NCBI GenBank assembly: GCA_030142905.1
Contig: JASJOG010000065.1
Location: 248,001-312,000 of the forward strand
Direction of reading: 5' to 3'
Source of the DNA: Heliopora coerulea
Taxonomy: Eukaryota; Cnidaria; Anthozoa; Scleralcyonacea; Helioporidae
DNA length: 64,000 nucleotides
Numbering within the stretch: position 1 is the stretch's first letter; every line of letters begins with the position of its first letter. Of this stretch, positions 1 to 53,750 are shown in pieces. The notes beneath the pieces were generated by a model, which searched no databases, was not told where the DNA came from, and saw only the letters and a program-made list of their open reading frames with translations. The translations under genes and the position numbers were made by a program.

Positions 1-103
1 GAGATTATATTTTGCAATAATTATAATGCACGGTTTTCGATACCAATTAGTACGGCTCGAATGCTCATATCTTAAACTAACGATGAGTTTTTGTGTAAAA
101 TAG

Positions 104-173
104 TCCGCATACTTTGAACGAAAAGATATATATTGTGTAATAAAAGTGTTAAAAATATTGGAAACAATGTCAG
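104..173 (+). CDS. Candidate upstream exon of the P4HTM-like gene
   Basis: The frame is open from 104 and holds ATG at 167-169, then a GT donor at 174 (CAG|GTAAAG). Joining it over a 77-bp intron to 251 restores Gly in the EF-hand (MSGKLDKTEF). The residues before the Gly do not look like a normal calcium loop (no Asp at loop position 1), so this may be a decoy and the true exon may lie left of the window. Confidence 0.3.
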
Positions 174-250
174 GTAAAGATGTTTTCCGTAACGATATTT
201 CCCAGTTTTACCTTTCCTTCCTCACCACTTCAGAATTTTTCATATTTCAG

Positions 251-434
251 GAAAACTCGATAAAACTGAATTTGAAACTATCGATCAAGAAAGTATGCAG
301 AAATACTTAGATGATTACATCAGCACGGTGAAAAAGCCCGGGTCGGAAAACATGGCCAGTAAACAGACATGGCTGTGGCATGATGAGGACGAGTTACTTG
401 GATATGAAGACGTTTTTGAAAATTACCACGATAG
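251..434 (+). CDS. P4HTM: P4HTM-like exon a (EF-hand end and linker)
   Basis: Acceptor CAG ends at 250 and donor GTAAGT starts at 435. The exon begins with two bases of a split codon and ends with two (AG), which join the A of the next exon as Arg. It encodes the exit of an EF-hand (GKLDKTEF) followed by an acidic, Trp-containing segment (TWLWHDEDELLGYEDVF). A possible preceding mini-exon ends at 173, listed separately. Confidence 0.85.
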
Positions 435-3400
435 GTAAGTATCATTTACTAGCAACGTATACGTATTGTCCCAACAAGGGTTGCGCATGCGCGAGTTTGG
501 AGCTGTGATCGACGGTTCACATACATATGGGGAGCTGAAGTCTTCAATGTTTCTGCGCACGACTCGGGGATCAAATCCGTAACCTTCAGACGGTCAGTGA
601 GATGCTGCAGCCATTGAGCTACCGAGATTCGATTTAAAGTTTCTGTCACATTGAGGCCACCTGTTAGGCAGCATATGTGATTCCTAATTCGACCAATACA
701 TTAGTAACCTTCGCTCTTCATCTCACTCTTTCGCAGCCCAATCGTTGCAGCGTTTAATCGGTCATCAGGTTGCAAGTTTCGATAGTGGTCCAGAGTTCAG
801 AAACATCTTTGAAATATTCTGTTTTACGTCGGACTGTCGTCTGACTTTTTAATGTATACAGTTGTCAGGTATTTACTGTGTAACTTTGAAACAGGTCAAA
901 ATCTCACTACGGAAAAAAAACAACTTGTCGATTAGTCGAGCCATGTGACGCTACTAAACCATGCTGGATGTATAATTAGGAAAAACGTCTAAGGTCTAAC
1001 GTTTCGTAGAATTTGACGCAATATCGTCAGAGCATGAAATAAAATGTGAAAAAGACTGATTATAAAGGTAGATGAATGATCTTCAAGCTCGATACTCAGA
1101 AAATGATTTCTGAGCCCCAGACGGGGATCGAACCCGTAACCTTCTGATGACCGGTTAGACGCTCTAACCATTGAGCTACCGAGACTCAGATGGTGAGCTA
1201 AGGTGCAAATTCGATATATATGTGCGACCTAAGCGGAAGCCACTATATATTAATAATGATTGAAGCTGTTCGACGTTTGAGGAAACGTGAGAGCTTGGAT
1301 ATATTAAGGTAGATGAATGATCTTCAAGCTCGATACTCAGAACCCCAGACGTGGGGCTCAGAAATCATTTTCTGAGTATCGAGCTTGAAGATCTTTCATC
1401 TACCTTAATATATCCAAGCTCTCACGTTTCCTCAAACATCAAACAAGACTGATTATAAAGTTATGGTTACAGGTTAACATAATTTGGCGTTTGAGGTTGA
1501 AGGTGAAAAGATGTCAGAGGTGACGAGGAAAGGTAAAGACGCAAAAAAAGAGAATGTGGGATACGGCTGTCGTTAGAACTGAAAGTGGGATTAAGTTTTA
1601 TAATAAGTAAGCTTTCTTTTATGAGGAGGTCAGAGGTGGAGGAGGAAAAGGAAAGGATGGTGCAATTATTTGAAGAAGTAGGGTCGCCAGTATCGCACTG
1701 ACGTGTCAGCATGCTAGTTTGTGAACGGTTGATATGCTTTTTTTCTGTTAGAGTCGAAATTCCCAAGAGATCAGAGATTCGTCAGTGGAGATGTCGGCTT
1801 GCCTGGCCAACATACAACCCACTACTCCATTGACAACTAAAATAATACACGACACGAGATCTAAGACACTTGGGAACTCTATCCTTACATCTTACGTCCT
1901 AGATCTCGTGTGTTGGAAATGAAATGCAGGCGTTCCGACCAAAGCCCCTTAAAGAAAGCGAAACGTTACTTGTTCAAAAGTACTGGTATTCCGTCGTAAT
2001 CGATTTTGATTTCATTAATATATATCCATGAGAAAGAGATAAAACCAGGATCTCTCAAGTATTGGGGTAACAGTGGAAATCCTGACGTTCCTCCACTTCA
2101 GGATCCCAGTTTGAAAACGTCACTTCTCAAACATACCGAACTTACAATTCCAAAGATGCACTAGAGACAAAGTAGCACTGAGGTTACCATCGCGTTGTGG
2201 GACTGAATTTAGGGACAAATCCTGTTTCCACGCACTTAAAAACAGATCCTTTGCGCAATGTAAACCTCGTATTTTCCCGGGTTTTCGAAGCAATTTTGGA
2301 ATGGTAAATTCACCAACAGCTGAAAATTATAAGTGGAAGGAAAATAAAACATTTTTTGGTATTTTCTCAATGAAATTGGCTCATCACATCCTTTATTTTC
2401 TTTTTTAACGCCGCTATTTTAACTGGCAACATTATTCTACATGTTTTTGCAGAATTTCCAAAGTAACCAAATTGCCACGAAAGATTGTAGAACACAGCGA
2501 GCCCATTCAGGTATAGCATTCTTATGTTTTACGTAAATTAACGTTTAGCTACCAGGAAATCAAAAACAGACTCCTGGAAGTCGAGATAACCGTTGAATAT
2601 CATAGATAGAAAGACGAAATCGACGAGGACCTTGACCATGCAATTTCATTTTCGAAAAACACATTCAATGTGTGTCAGAGTTTTACTTGAAGTTTTAAAT
2701 TCTTTCATTCCGAATGTAACCAAATATTTCGCAATTGAAAATATTATAATTCCATGCATGCATTTTTCACGTATCAATTTAGCAGTACAAAAGTAAAATG
2801 ATTATTGTGAAACGATTGAATAATTCTATTCGTGAATGACGTCAGTTTTGGTTCTTTAAGCTGTGGAAAAAGCTCGAGTAAAAATCTTTGTGAGCTCTAC
2901 ATTAAAAACGTATTAGTGTGGTAGTTTAAACTTTTATGGAATAGAAACGTAGGTCGTAGAGATTATGTCGATAATCGGGTTTTGATAACGCTAACCCTGT
3001 ATATCTTTCCGATTTTTGCGGCCATCCTTTCCCAAATCGCTGCCCTGACAAACCCATGAGTAGAAAATAAGAATTCCAAACCCAGTTTTTACCCTCATAG
3101 CATGTGTGCCACACCCAAGTATCAGCCTACCACTCCCTTTTCCATCCCTCGCAACGTTCCTAGTTTAATTCCTGCCGTTGTATAGGCCCAAGTTTCTTCA
3201 TCCACTCACGAAAATGATCGGTTATCGAATCCATTGCCAATTTTGACCAACAAAAATGTTGCTCGTAAGATTTGTTTGGCAACATTATGACTGGTTAACA
3301 AGATCAAACTTAAGAACGTCCCCCCAAAATGCAAAATGCCCATACCGAAAGTCGTCATCTGTGTACTGAGGGTGCAGCTGCAAGTATGCTTAAGACGGAG

Positions 3401-6400
3401 AATATAAATTTAAAAATACAAAAATTAAAAAAAGAATAAAATAAATAAAAAGAAAAAAAAATCAAAACACTGGGCGATAGCCAAGTGTTTTAGCTCCGAT
3501 AAAGTACGTCCTGCCAGTTTTTTAAATGGCTTCACAAAAGAACCTCTTGATACGCTAATTCACGAAGAAAGTTTGAAAATGATGTTTTGTAAGCCACAAA
3601 ATTTGGGGAGAATAATGAGTGTGTTTTTATTGCATTTATAGACGCAAAACAGTTATGATTTTCCTTTGCATTTTTCTCGTGAATTATTAATGAGTTTTTA
3701 TTAATATATTCACTATGTTTTGTCTATTTTTGTGCAGTTTTCACTCGGATTTGTGTTTTCTACCTGTTGGAATTAATTTATATTCTGTTCGTGATCGAAA
3801 TCAAATGTGCTGTTCTACTCAGCTATTGACACAGGTCCTTAATGTAGCAACTGTTCACAACCAACTCTCATCTTGCAGACACTCCGTTATTGCGGATACT
3901 CGCTATTACGAACAGGATCTAGCCCACCGACGAAAACTATAGAGATTTTAACTGAAACAGCCCTCACTATTACCACATTACGGACGCATATTCAGTCACA
4001 ACAAAACAGTTTCATTGCATTTCTCTCGATAAAGCGGACATCTTGATTATTTCACTCATCTTATCATTGTTTCTCAGATGTCAACTTCGAAGATTTTAAA
4101 ATAGGATTATTACCGAGATGTCTTTTCTTGAGTGAGTTTAGTGGATGTTGATTGCTTGTTGATCATCGTGTATCTTCGCTTTTTCCGTCTAATCTCTTAA
4201 AAAGTGATTGACAATCGTCTTCTGTTCGGCTCAAATACAATTTAGAAGTTTCGCTGCTTTTGATAAGTTCGTCAAGTTTATTTGTAATTAACTCGCTTAT
4301 AATTTACCATCTGTTAACATTCGCATGTCCAACTATTTCTATCATCCAGGCTATAGTTAACGTCCATGCAGAACTTCGAGTCATTTCTTTCATTTCAACT
4401 AAAATGTTCAGTCAAGTCAAACGGTCAAATATAAGCATAAACTTGCAATAATCTTACGTTTCATAAAATCACATCAGTATAAAAAGGACTAAAAGAATCA
4501 TTTTCTACATAAAAGAAATCAAGCACTAACAAAATAAACTCCGAAAGTCGTCGAAACAACTGTCATCTCGAAGACGACTTTCAGATAGTCCTGTGGAAAA
4601 CCTTTTTCATGGATATCGTTATCAAAAGTCCTCTTTCACGAGCAAATCAATTACTGATAAATAAGCGACTTATTTACATCTTGATGGGTAATTCACTGAT
4701 AATTTTAAAAGGAATACCTTTGAGGATAGACTTGATTTTTCTTACAATCAAGTAAGAAGTTTAAATCGAGTCTTGCTTTATCCAGCTTGCGTATCTCCAC
4801 ACAAGCTGGATAAAGCAATACCCCTGAGGGCTTTAGCGAATAACCTAAATACTTCGAGCGATGTAATAGAAATGACTTCTTTACGAACTGAGAATTTACA
4901 AATATGAGAAGCTATAAATATTAAAATTTTCACTTGGTATCCTTCACCGCTGTGTTGAAACAAATTTAAATGCTTTGGGTAGCACCCATTATAAACGACC
5001 TCAACGTAAGTCGGACTTGTGTATCACTTTAGGTAGTCAAATTTGAAGGAGATGCTCATCATGAATGTCACCACGATACGCAAAGTGTCTCCGATGATCT
5101 TCAATGCTGCCAATATGGTTCAACCAAATGTAGAGTTTGCAGGTGATTCAAATTTTTCCAGCTGTTCGTCATTGACTCAGTACTCAAATAACATAGGATG
5201 AAAGGATACATGCAAGTATTTTTTACTTATCTAAATCAACCCAACATAATTTTTATCCAACTCACTTACAGCAGAAATACATCCTTACACAAAACAAATA
5301 CTCCTATAACAAAACAAGATGATTCCTTACATATAACAATAGAAGAGAAGAGGCAATTCTAGTTTCCCACCACATTACTTCAATATTTTGTAATTTAGCT
5401 ATAACGTCATTAACAATTACGTTAAACAAGTTGATTGTAGACAAGAGTTCACCGGTTGAAAGCTTAATTCTACTGGATCTACTTGTGGACAATACAAAGA
5501 ACAGAAATTGCAACGGCAAATAATGGAGCTAAAGTCCTTTATAAAGTCCAACAGCATTACGCCTCTCTGGCAGACACCGAGCGTAAGAATAGGGAATTAA
5601 AATCAGCGTAGTACCGACCGAGCTACACAGGCCGTTGTCCGTAAGCTGAGCAACAGTATGTATGGATGACAATGCCGATGTGTGAAATTGTGCATTCAGT
5701 ACGCAATATCGCTGCATTTCCGTTTGGATTTCCCACCATTATTTGCAACTAAAACTCCTGCCAGTTACCTTTCCAACCCTAAAACATCGGACACAAACGT
5801 TGCAATATTATTTGTATACCAAAATTTGTAGCTGACAATTTCCTTTACAAACCGTTTCAATTTTAAGTCAAGACGTGTTCTTATGGTTATACAGGTACCT
5901 CACGATAATGGTCTATTTAACGGATGATTTCGAAGGTGGGGAAAAATGTTTTCCTTTTGCTGATAACAAGACATTTTCTCAAAAGGTAATTGTGTTGTAA
6001 GCCTGTACGTATTACTAAACCTCATTATTACCAAGAGGCAAAGTGGTCATTCTAAAACTATAGCCATGAAAGTTATCCATTAATTACAACCGTTTTCTAG
6101 TAGTCTTTTCCGTCATTTTAAAATTTCAAATGACTTGTAGACAGAGAGAATCATGGGAAAAGGCAACGAGACTACACCCCTCCAAATATCGTCTCACACG
6201 CAAAAGCTTTCAAATTATTAAGTGAAACGTGCTACCAAAATATCAGTAATGCTTTTGTCAACAAGTTAAACGAGGCATTCGTAAAATACTCCACTCGTAG
6301 TAAAAAAGTATAAATATTCGTCGGTTTCACATAAAGCTATGCAACTACAGAAGATAAAAGGAAAACACAAAGACATGTGGGGATAAGCGCAACTGATCCC

Positions 6401-7923
6401 CCTTCGAACACTTCACGTATGATTTCGATCAAGGTATGGTAGTAAACAAGAGGTTTTGCTAAAGGTTTAAGAAAATGTTGACGTAGAACATATGACCTTG
6501 AGGCGGACCACTCCTGTTTTGCCAAAATTAAATAACTATTGAAACAAATCCTGCTTCTGCGAACATCAAGACTGATGCACGAATTTTATCTACATAGTAA
6601 TAATCTTCAAAATACTTTACAGTAAACATTTTTTAAAGTCTCCCTGGTCTGCATTACGGTAGCTTCTAATACGTTTCTAATACGCCCTTTTTATTTCACA
6701 TATCAGTTAAACATGGCAATCTGCAACTGTCATAAAAGTTCAACATAATCTGTAGTATGCATTTTTCTGTAATTTCATTGTTTCGTTTAAAAAAAATGTA
6801 TCAAAAAGATTTCAGGTTTATTGCGGTGACGTTATTATAAAAATCCATTATTTCCTTCATATTGCTCATTGAATTTGAATGTAGCAAAACCGTTGTATGA
6901 ATCAAGAAAAAGTGCACGTCAAGACAACGGAGATATCTTGTAATTGTTTTCTTCAGTTCCTCTGGTTTTACTGCACCAGAGAAAGGTTTACCATGTAGAA
7001 TAAGATAGCTAAAAAGTAGGAAACTGATGGAGAAAATCGTAAAAATACATGGGTCAGACGAACTATATGATCAAAGTATATATGTATCAAAGTGTAACAT
7101 GCCGGTGAAAAGCCGTTAAGAAGATATCAGTTGTACGGCCGATTGTACTGCTCCCGGAATGATGTTTGCCGTTTTGGTTTTAGGACGCAATGCTTTAGGC
7201 AGGTCTTTTATTGTTACCCATTTTAACATGCGTCTGCTAAGTGTTGTCTCCTAAGCAGATAGTTATTACCAAAAATTCTAAAACCTTTTGTTTTTCATTT
7301 AGGACTTGCCAAGTGAGTATCTAAAAAAATGCAATATGGCGAAAAGCTGCGATTCATGTAATGTCGTTGTCAAACCGAAAAAGGGGAAAGCAGTATTGTG
7401 GTATAACCACTTGTTAAATCGACGCACAGGATGGATGGGCGCCTTAGATGCCTTTGCTGGTCACGGCGACTGTAAATCCAAAAATGGAGAAAAATGGGTA
7501 GCAAATATTTGGATTGACATAATCGGCGATGGAAAACACCAGTTAAGATCTTGGAAAGGAGGAACGAATTGGATCAAGCCGGGAAACAAAGATATCGAAA
7601 TTTATAGGACACTCGGGAATCCAGATTTAAAGCCGAAATCAGATTATCTTCGTTTCAAGGAGAGATATTCTGAAGAAAAAAATAAATTCCCTCAAACCAA
7701 TATCAAGATTGGTGACATAAAGGTTCATTTTAATAACATCAACAAGCCAGCCGCGGAAAGCAATGCAGACAAATTTCAACCACAGCAAGAAAAATCTGAA
7801 ACCAGTAGGATAGTTCGATCTATATTATTACTCTTGGAAGAACTAGACCAGAAAGAGTTGGAAATTGTTGCGCAGGTTTTACGATCAAAAATGAAACCTA
7901 CTACAACTTTAATGAAAGATTAA
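251..7923 (+). CDS. P4HTM: Transmembrane prolyl 4-hydroxylase-like gene (3' exons; 5' end at or beyond window edge)
   Basis: Five exons join in frame: 251-434, 2453-2510, 5033-5142, 5895-5985, 7303-7923, each bounded by AG/GT and with matching phases. The order matches P4HTM: end of an EF-hand (GKLDKTEF), a helical segment with TWLWHDEDE, then KIVEHSEPIQ, the iron-binding HxD inside HHECHHDT, the strand YLTIMVYL with GGEKCFPF, KPKKGKAVLWYNHLL, the distal His in FAGHGDC, and the 2-oxoglutarate lysine in EKWVANIWID. P4HTM is an ER-membrane 2-oxoglutarate/Fe(II) dioxygenase linked to the HIF/hypoxia pathway. About 354 residues are visible. The membrane anchor and first EF-hand would lie upstream. 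The tail after the catalytic core (about 125 residues) is longer than in the vertebrate protein as I recall it. Family call is strong; orthology versus a P4H paralog is inference. Confidence 0.9.
485..640 (-). repeat. tRNA-derived SINE copy 1
   Basis: On the minus strand an A-box-like TAGCTCAATGG and a B-box-like GGATTTGATCCCC lie about 45 bases apart, as in a tRNA head. The acceptor stem does not pair, so this is a SINE and not a tRNA gene. It lies in the first intron of the P4HTM-like gene. Confidence 0.65.
1050..1200 (-). repeat. tRNA-derived SINE copy 2 (well-preserved boxes)
   Basis: The minus strand has TAGCTCAATGGTTAGAGC (A box) and GGGTTCGATCCCCG (B box), same family as the copy at 485-640. 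The tail contains sequence that recurs in the palindrome at 1272-1440. Confidence 0.75.
1272..1440. repeat. Inverted repeat, about 70-bp arms
   Basis: Arms 1272-1341 and 1371-1440 are near-perfect reverse complements around a spacer with its own small hairpin. Part of the arm (TAGATGAATGATCTTCAAGC) is shared with the SINE tail just to the left, so it probably arose by inverted duplication of that SINE end. Confidence 0.85.
1467..1830 (-). pseudogene. PLE GIY-YIG domain fragment
   Basis: Reading the minus strand gives GLYVGQASRHLH, a break, then ISDLLGISTLTEK and SDLLIKESLLIIKLNP. This matches the C-terminal endonuclease module of Penelope-like elements and its close relatives in this window (32500-32820, 62087-62313). 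No reverse transcriptase is attached. It lies in an intron. Confidence 0.8.
2453..2510 (+). CDS. P4HTM: P4HTM-like exon b
   Basis: Acceptor TTTTTGCAG ends at 2452; donor GTATAG starts at 2511. It encodes RISKVTKLPRKIVEHSEPIQ, which matches the P4HTM segment just before the double-stranded beta-helix core. Phase 2 in, phase 0 out. Confidence 0.9.
2511..5032 (+). other. P4HTM-like intron; no gene seen
   Basis: AT-rich intronic DNA with an A-rich run near 3415-3460 and a 16-bp-arm hairpin at 4773-4818. No conserved coding stretch was recognised on either strand. Confidence 0.6.
4773..4818. repeat. Perfect 16-bp-arm hairpin
   Basis: TTGCTTTATCCAGCTT and its exact complement AAGCTGGATAAAGCAA flank a 14-bp loop. 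Confidence 0.8.
5033..5142 (+). CDS. P4HTM: P4HTM-like exon c (iron-binding HxD)
   Basis: Acceptor TTTAG ends at 5032, donor GT at 5143. It encodes VVKFEGDAHHECHHDT, where HHD is the His-x-Asp pair that binds iron. A cysteine-rich loop follows (CC, C, C, C within about 20 residues), shorter than the equivalent vertebrate loop as I recall it. Ends with AG, joined to G of the next exon to give Arg. Confidence 0.88.
5895..5985 (+). CDS. P4HTM: P4HTM-like exon d (core strand, GGE motif)
   Basis: Acceptor ACAG ends at 5894, donor GTAATT starts at 5986. It encodes RYLTIMVYLTDDFEGGEKCF followed by PFADNKTF, the central dioxygenase strand and Gly-Gly-Glu turn. Phase 2 in, 0 out. Confidence 0.92.
5986..7302 (+). 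other. P4HTM-like last intron; nothing recognised
   Basis: No recognisable gene, repeat family or RNA. Short open frames here have no domain signal. Confidence 0.6.
7303..7923 (+). CDS. P4HTM: P4HTM-like last exon (distal His, 2OG lysine, C-terminal tail)
   Basis: Acceptor TTTAG ends at 7302. The exon is 206 codons plus TAA. It carries KPKKGKAVLWYNHLL, the distal iron His in GHGDC and the 2-oxoglutarate Lys in GEKWVANIWID. A charged tail follows with a Leu-rich helix near the end (SILLLLEELDQKELEIVAQVL). No membrane segment is seen after the core, as expected for a type II protein. Confidence 0.93.
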   Translation, partial: DLPSEYLKKCNMAKSCDSCNVVVKPKKGKAVLWYNHLLNRRTGWMGALDAFAGHGDCKSKNGEKWVANIWIDIIGDGKHQLRSWKGGTNWIKPGNKDIEIYRTLGNPDLKPKSDYLRFKERYSEEKNKFPQTNIKIGDIKVHFNNINKPAAESNADKFQPQQEKSETSRIVRSILLLLEELDQKELEIVAQVLRSKMKPTTTLMKD

Positions 7924-8519
7924 CGCAAAATTATTAGAATTGCATTGATTTAATGCAAGTTTATATTAATCAGAAAAGAGATGCAAGCCAGTGTTTCTGT
8001 TTGGAAGGTAATAAAAACAGTGAAAGACTGAAAAAGGTCGTACTTATAAATCCTGTAAAAGACGAATTGTGCTTGATATGCCAGAGGTCGACATTATCCA
8101 GATCCAAGACGTCTCCACTTGTCGAACAAAGTCGTCTAGCATCAGCCAGAGTAAGATTAGGGACCTCAAGATCTACGACGTCAACTTCAGCGACGCGTCC
8201 TCCGAAACAAAAGAATTCTTTTTGCAAAACAAAGATGATAATTTTATTCGCCAGTACATTCTCAACGCCGTCGTTTTTGTGCCTGCAATGTCATCCAGAC
8301 CATTTTCACGTCTTCAGGACGACGTCATCTCCCCGAGAAAAAAAAGCTGTTACTTAAGATTAAATTAAACCCTAGATGACGGTCGTTTTAGGAGAACTGG
8401 AGTCTCAAAACAAGCCAAAAGTATCAAGCACGGTGGTCAATTAACCGTGGTTTCTTCAAATGCCGATATTTTAAACGTCGCCGACGTTCAAGTAGACGTC
8501 TTAGATTTCAAGGTCCCTA

Positions 8520-8757
8520 TTAACTCTTTCCCGGCAGGAGCTCTCCTATTTACGAGTAAAATTGTCAGTTTTTACCCAGAGTAAAACAACAGAAGTCTTA
8601 TCCTGCCGGGAAAGAGTTGATTTTGATGGTGATAACCTTTCTTAAGACGACAGCTCTCCCTTTGACGAGTAAATCGAGCGGCGACAGCCAGAGTAAAATC
8701 GTCTGGCGTTAGCTAGAGGGAAAACCTAGAAGTCTATTCCCGCCGACAAAGAGTTAA
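8520..8757. mobile_element. TTAA-flanked MITE, two adjacent copies
   Basis: Copy 1 (8520-8620) runs from TTAACTCTTTCCCGGCAGGA to its near complement TCCTGCCGGGAAAGAGTT. Copy 2 (about 8632-8757) is degenerate and contains the family's internal hairpin CTGGCGTTAGC and the end GACAAAGAGTTAA. TTAA at both ends suggests a piggyBac-type target duplication (inference). Other copies: 10758, 17750, 55651, 57319, 57431, 60553. Confidence 0.75.
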
Positions 8758-9249
8758 AAAGGTCTGGTATGGATCGAGGTAGTTAAGGGTTTAAGTACTC
8801 GTGTGAGTGTGTTACATTCACGAGTTCTCTAAAAAAGGAAGAGGAATCAAATAGTGCAAGAAGTGGAAGACGAGTGCAGTATTTTATTGCAAGCCCCTTG
8901 TTCGAGAAGAAGTGAATGTAAATTATGTATAACATTTGAACAAACAGTATTTTAAACTCTCTGATATGCCCTTTGAGTATACCTTGCGTGAAGTTAACTA
9001 TGGCAGGAAAAGCTCAATTTCCAAATGAGGTACATTATGGCAAGAAACGAAGCTTTCAAGAACAACTTTACAGGTGTTCAAGCTTTCAGTTAACTTGAAA
9101 ATACCTTCGCAACATTATTGAAAACACAACGGGCCATGATACCGAGTCGTGGTTTAATATTCGAGCCATAATGAAATTAAAACACATCTCAGTGTTGCGA
9201 CTCTAATAGTATCATTAATAATTTATCAAGAAAAAATAAACTAATTAAG

Positions 9250-9350
9250 TTTAATCAGCTCTTGTAAATGTGATACAACCACACGTGTTGTATCAAGAGA
9301 TACAACCGCTGTTTTACATAAACTTTTCGTGCTATTTTTCTCGAATAAAA
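9250..9350. repeat. Dispersed repeat, inverted relative to 19620-19740
   Basis: The stretch with GATACAACCACACG and ACAACCGCTG resembles the reverse complement of 19620-19740 over about 90 bases at roughly 80% by eye. Origin unknown; likely an old non-autonomous transposon. Confidence 0.55.
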
Positions 9351-10035
9351 TCGTTGGAACATACACAATTTGTGTAGAACACAAATATTTACATGTTTTC
9401 GTATTATAAGCATTTTACAATATTTGCATCGAAGTCAATCAGGTAGTAAACAGCCCCGGACAAAAGGGGGTAGGGGTGCAATTCCCCCAGGAGGCAGGTC
9501 GTCGTGGACGCCGCTCAAAAAGAATAAGGACAGTAATCATTATAAGTTTAAAAATATAGGAAAGCAATAGCAAGTTCGTTATCATTTACAGCTGCTCTGT
9601 AAGCCACGCTTAAAATTAACAGTAAATCAAACTCACTCTCACGTATAACTTCTGTTTATCTAACATTTATATAAAATACTTTCAAATAACATCATTCAAA
9701 AGTTTTTTTGACTTTAAAAGCGGAACTATCTGTTCGGAGATGCTGTGCGAGACATCATCAAAATCAGGGGGTGTTGTGGGCGCAACGAACTCGTTGCTCC
9801 AGGGCGCCAAATATCTTTATCTGGCAATATATTTACCACCAGAAAATGCACATAATTAGCAACGAACTATTCAGCATTACCACGACCTAGGAAACCGTAA
9901 GTGGCCATTTGTCTCCCTTTCACGTGTTTAAATTGTATTATCATTTTGGTCGCTAAAACTGATTAAAATGGGTAAAGGTACGTGATTATATCTGTGCGTT
10001 GTTGTGGGAGAATCAAGAAACTCAAACTCATCACT

Positions 10036-52108
<42,073 letters not shown>

Positions 52109-52852
52109 CTAAGATAAAGAAAAAGGAATCAAACAGATCCATTTCACTTTTAAAAGGTTAACAATGATATTGAAACCTAAAAACATAAAAAGATAAAGCT
52201 AACAAAATTTTCCATTTCCCTGATTAAATTCTTGAAATATTCAGAAATTTTCCGGTGACATACAATATTTTGCAACTACCTATGCAAACGCTTAGCTCTC
52301 ACCGACATTTAAACAGTTTTGTCTCTTTGGCCGATTAAGTAACATTTTTTCAATGGAAGTCGTGCAATAACCCCCATTTAAAAAAAATGTCCTTATTCGG
52401 TTACGGTGCCACGACCTCGCTCTATATTTTATGTTTCACTGGTACATATATATCCATCCGCAGGGTTCAGAAATTCCAATGAAGCCAATGACTTTTTTTG
52501 AACCCACTTGATCCCCACTGCTTGTTATTCCGGGTCATTGGGTAAGAATTACCAATTTGGTAAAATTTCCGAGCGCCGACGAATCCCAAATGACCTGAAA
52601 TTATCCACAATTGGCGGGACGTTTAATAGTAAATACACCAAATTTTCATGGTATTACTTTCCGTATAATAAAATAATAACTATGACAATGACCCGAAACA
52701 GGTAAGCACAGCTTACACTTTGTTGTAGGATATTATTAACTGTTTACGATGTCACCCAGCGTTGTGCAGCGGGTAAGCTGTGTTTTAAGACTCGTTAAGT
52801 TTTAAGACGTTACGTCATAAGTTCTAAGGCATCCCACTACTTATGTTAATGG

Positions 52853-53535
52853 CTGAAACACACTGTGCAGTCGCCATGGTCGCGAAATTAAAACGACTGC
52901 TTTGAGCGGTTAGTAAGGAAGCCGCTTTCGTCGCCAAATTTGGTCGCTTTGACATGTTGAACTTTTGACCTTGGTCGCTTCAGTCGCTTCACTCTCTTGC
53001 ACAGAAACAATGCGTTCGTACTCACCACAACCCGAATGGCGTGCTTTGTGGAAGCTTAAAACTTAACTCGTCTAGAAACTACCCAGTATTATATGACCTA
53101 TCCGATAAAAAAAAATAAAAACTAGTGAATCAAACTTGACGTTTGGAATTGGATCACTGAGTGAAATAGAAGTTGAATGTCTTGTTTTCATGACATCTCA
53201 TCAAAAATGTGGGAGTTTTTCGAAAGAAAAGATAAAACTGCTCTTCATCTCGTCGCAGCTCTTGAAACAAATTGTAAAAATTTCCCTGTTCTAAATTTTC
53301 TTTGTTGGTCTGACTAACCCGCTACCGTTTGCTCATTTCTCTGATTTTCTTTTTTTCTATCCGTCTCCTCATGTTGATTAATTATTGTTGCTATTGTAAC
53401 AACTCGTGCTCGTTGTCTCAAAGCCATTTTGGTTTAGTCGCGCTCACAAGGTCGCTGTAAATGTCCTTCCATTAGTCGCGCGACCAGCGCGCATGCAAGT
53501 CATCGCTGTGATCTGGCAGTGTGTTTCATTCTAGC
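52853..53535 (-). repeat. Dispersed transposon-like repeat, copy 2, with terminal inverted repeats
   Basis: Ends TGAAACACACTG and CAGTGTGTTTCA. Inverted relative to copy 1. Confidence 0.65.
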
Positions 53536-53539
53536 CGTT

Positions 53540-53750
53540 GTAAACGTTACACTACGTTGTAAGACTTAAGACATCGATGAAAGACAATACACCACGCTGT
53601 AAGGCGTCACACTATGTTGTACAACGTTGAACTACGTTGTATAACGTTACACTCTGTTGTATAACGTTACGCAATGTTGCAAGACATTACGCTACATTGT
53701 CAGACGTTACACTAAGTTATAAGATGTCACACTATATTTTAGAATAAATA
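53540..53750. repeat. 20-bp minisatellite, about ten units
   Basis: Degenerate tandem copies of CGTTACACTACGTTGTAAGA. Confidence 0.9.

Larger units (their letters stand above)
7924..10035. other. Convergent intergenic region between P4HTM-like and NOL9 3' ends
   Basis: Holds the 3' flank of the upstream gene, two TTAA-flanked repeats (8520-8757) and a dispersed repeat (9250-9350). Open frames at 7953-8368 overlap in several frames with no recognised motif, so they are taken as non-coding. Confidence 0.6.

Noticed and set aside
1110..1190. Possible tRNA gene on the minus strand
   Set aside because: A and B boxes are good, but the acceptor stem and anticodon arm do not pair, and relatives occur elsewhere as SINEs.
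7953..8368. Overlapping open frames after the P4HTM-like stop
   Set aside because: Several frames on both strands are open together with no motif; probably 3' UTR and repeat sequence.
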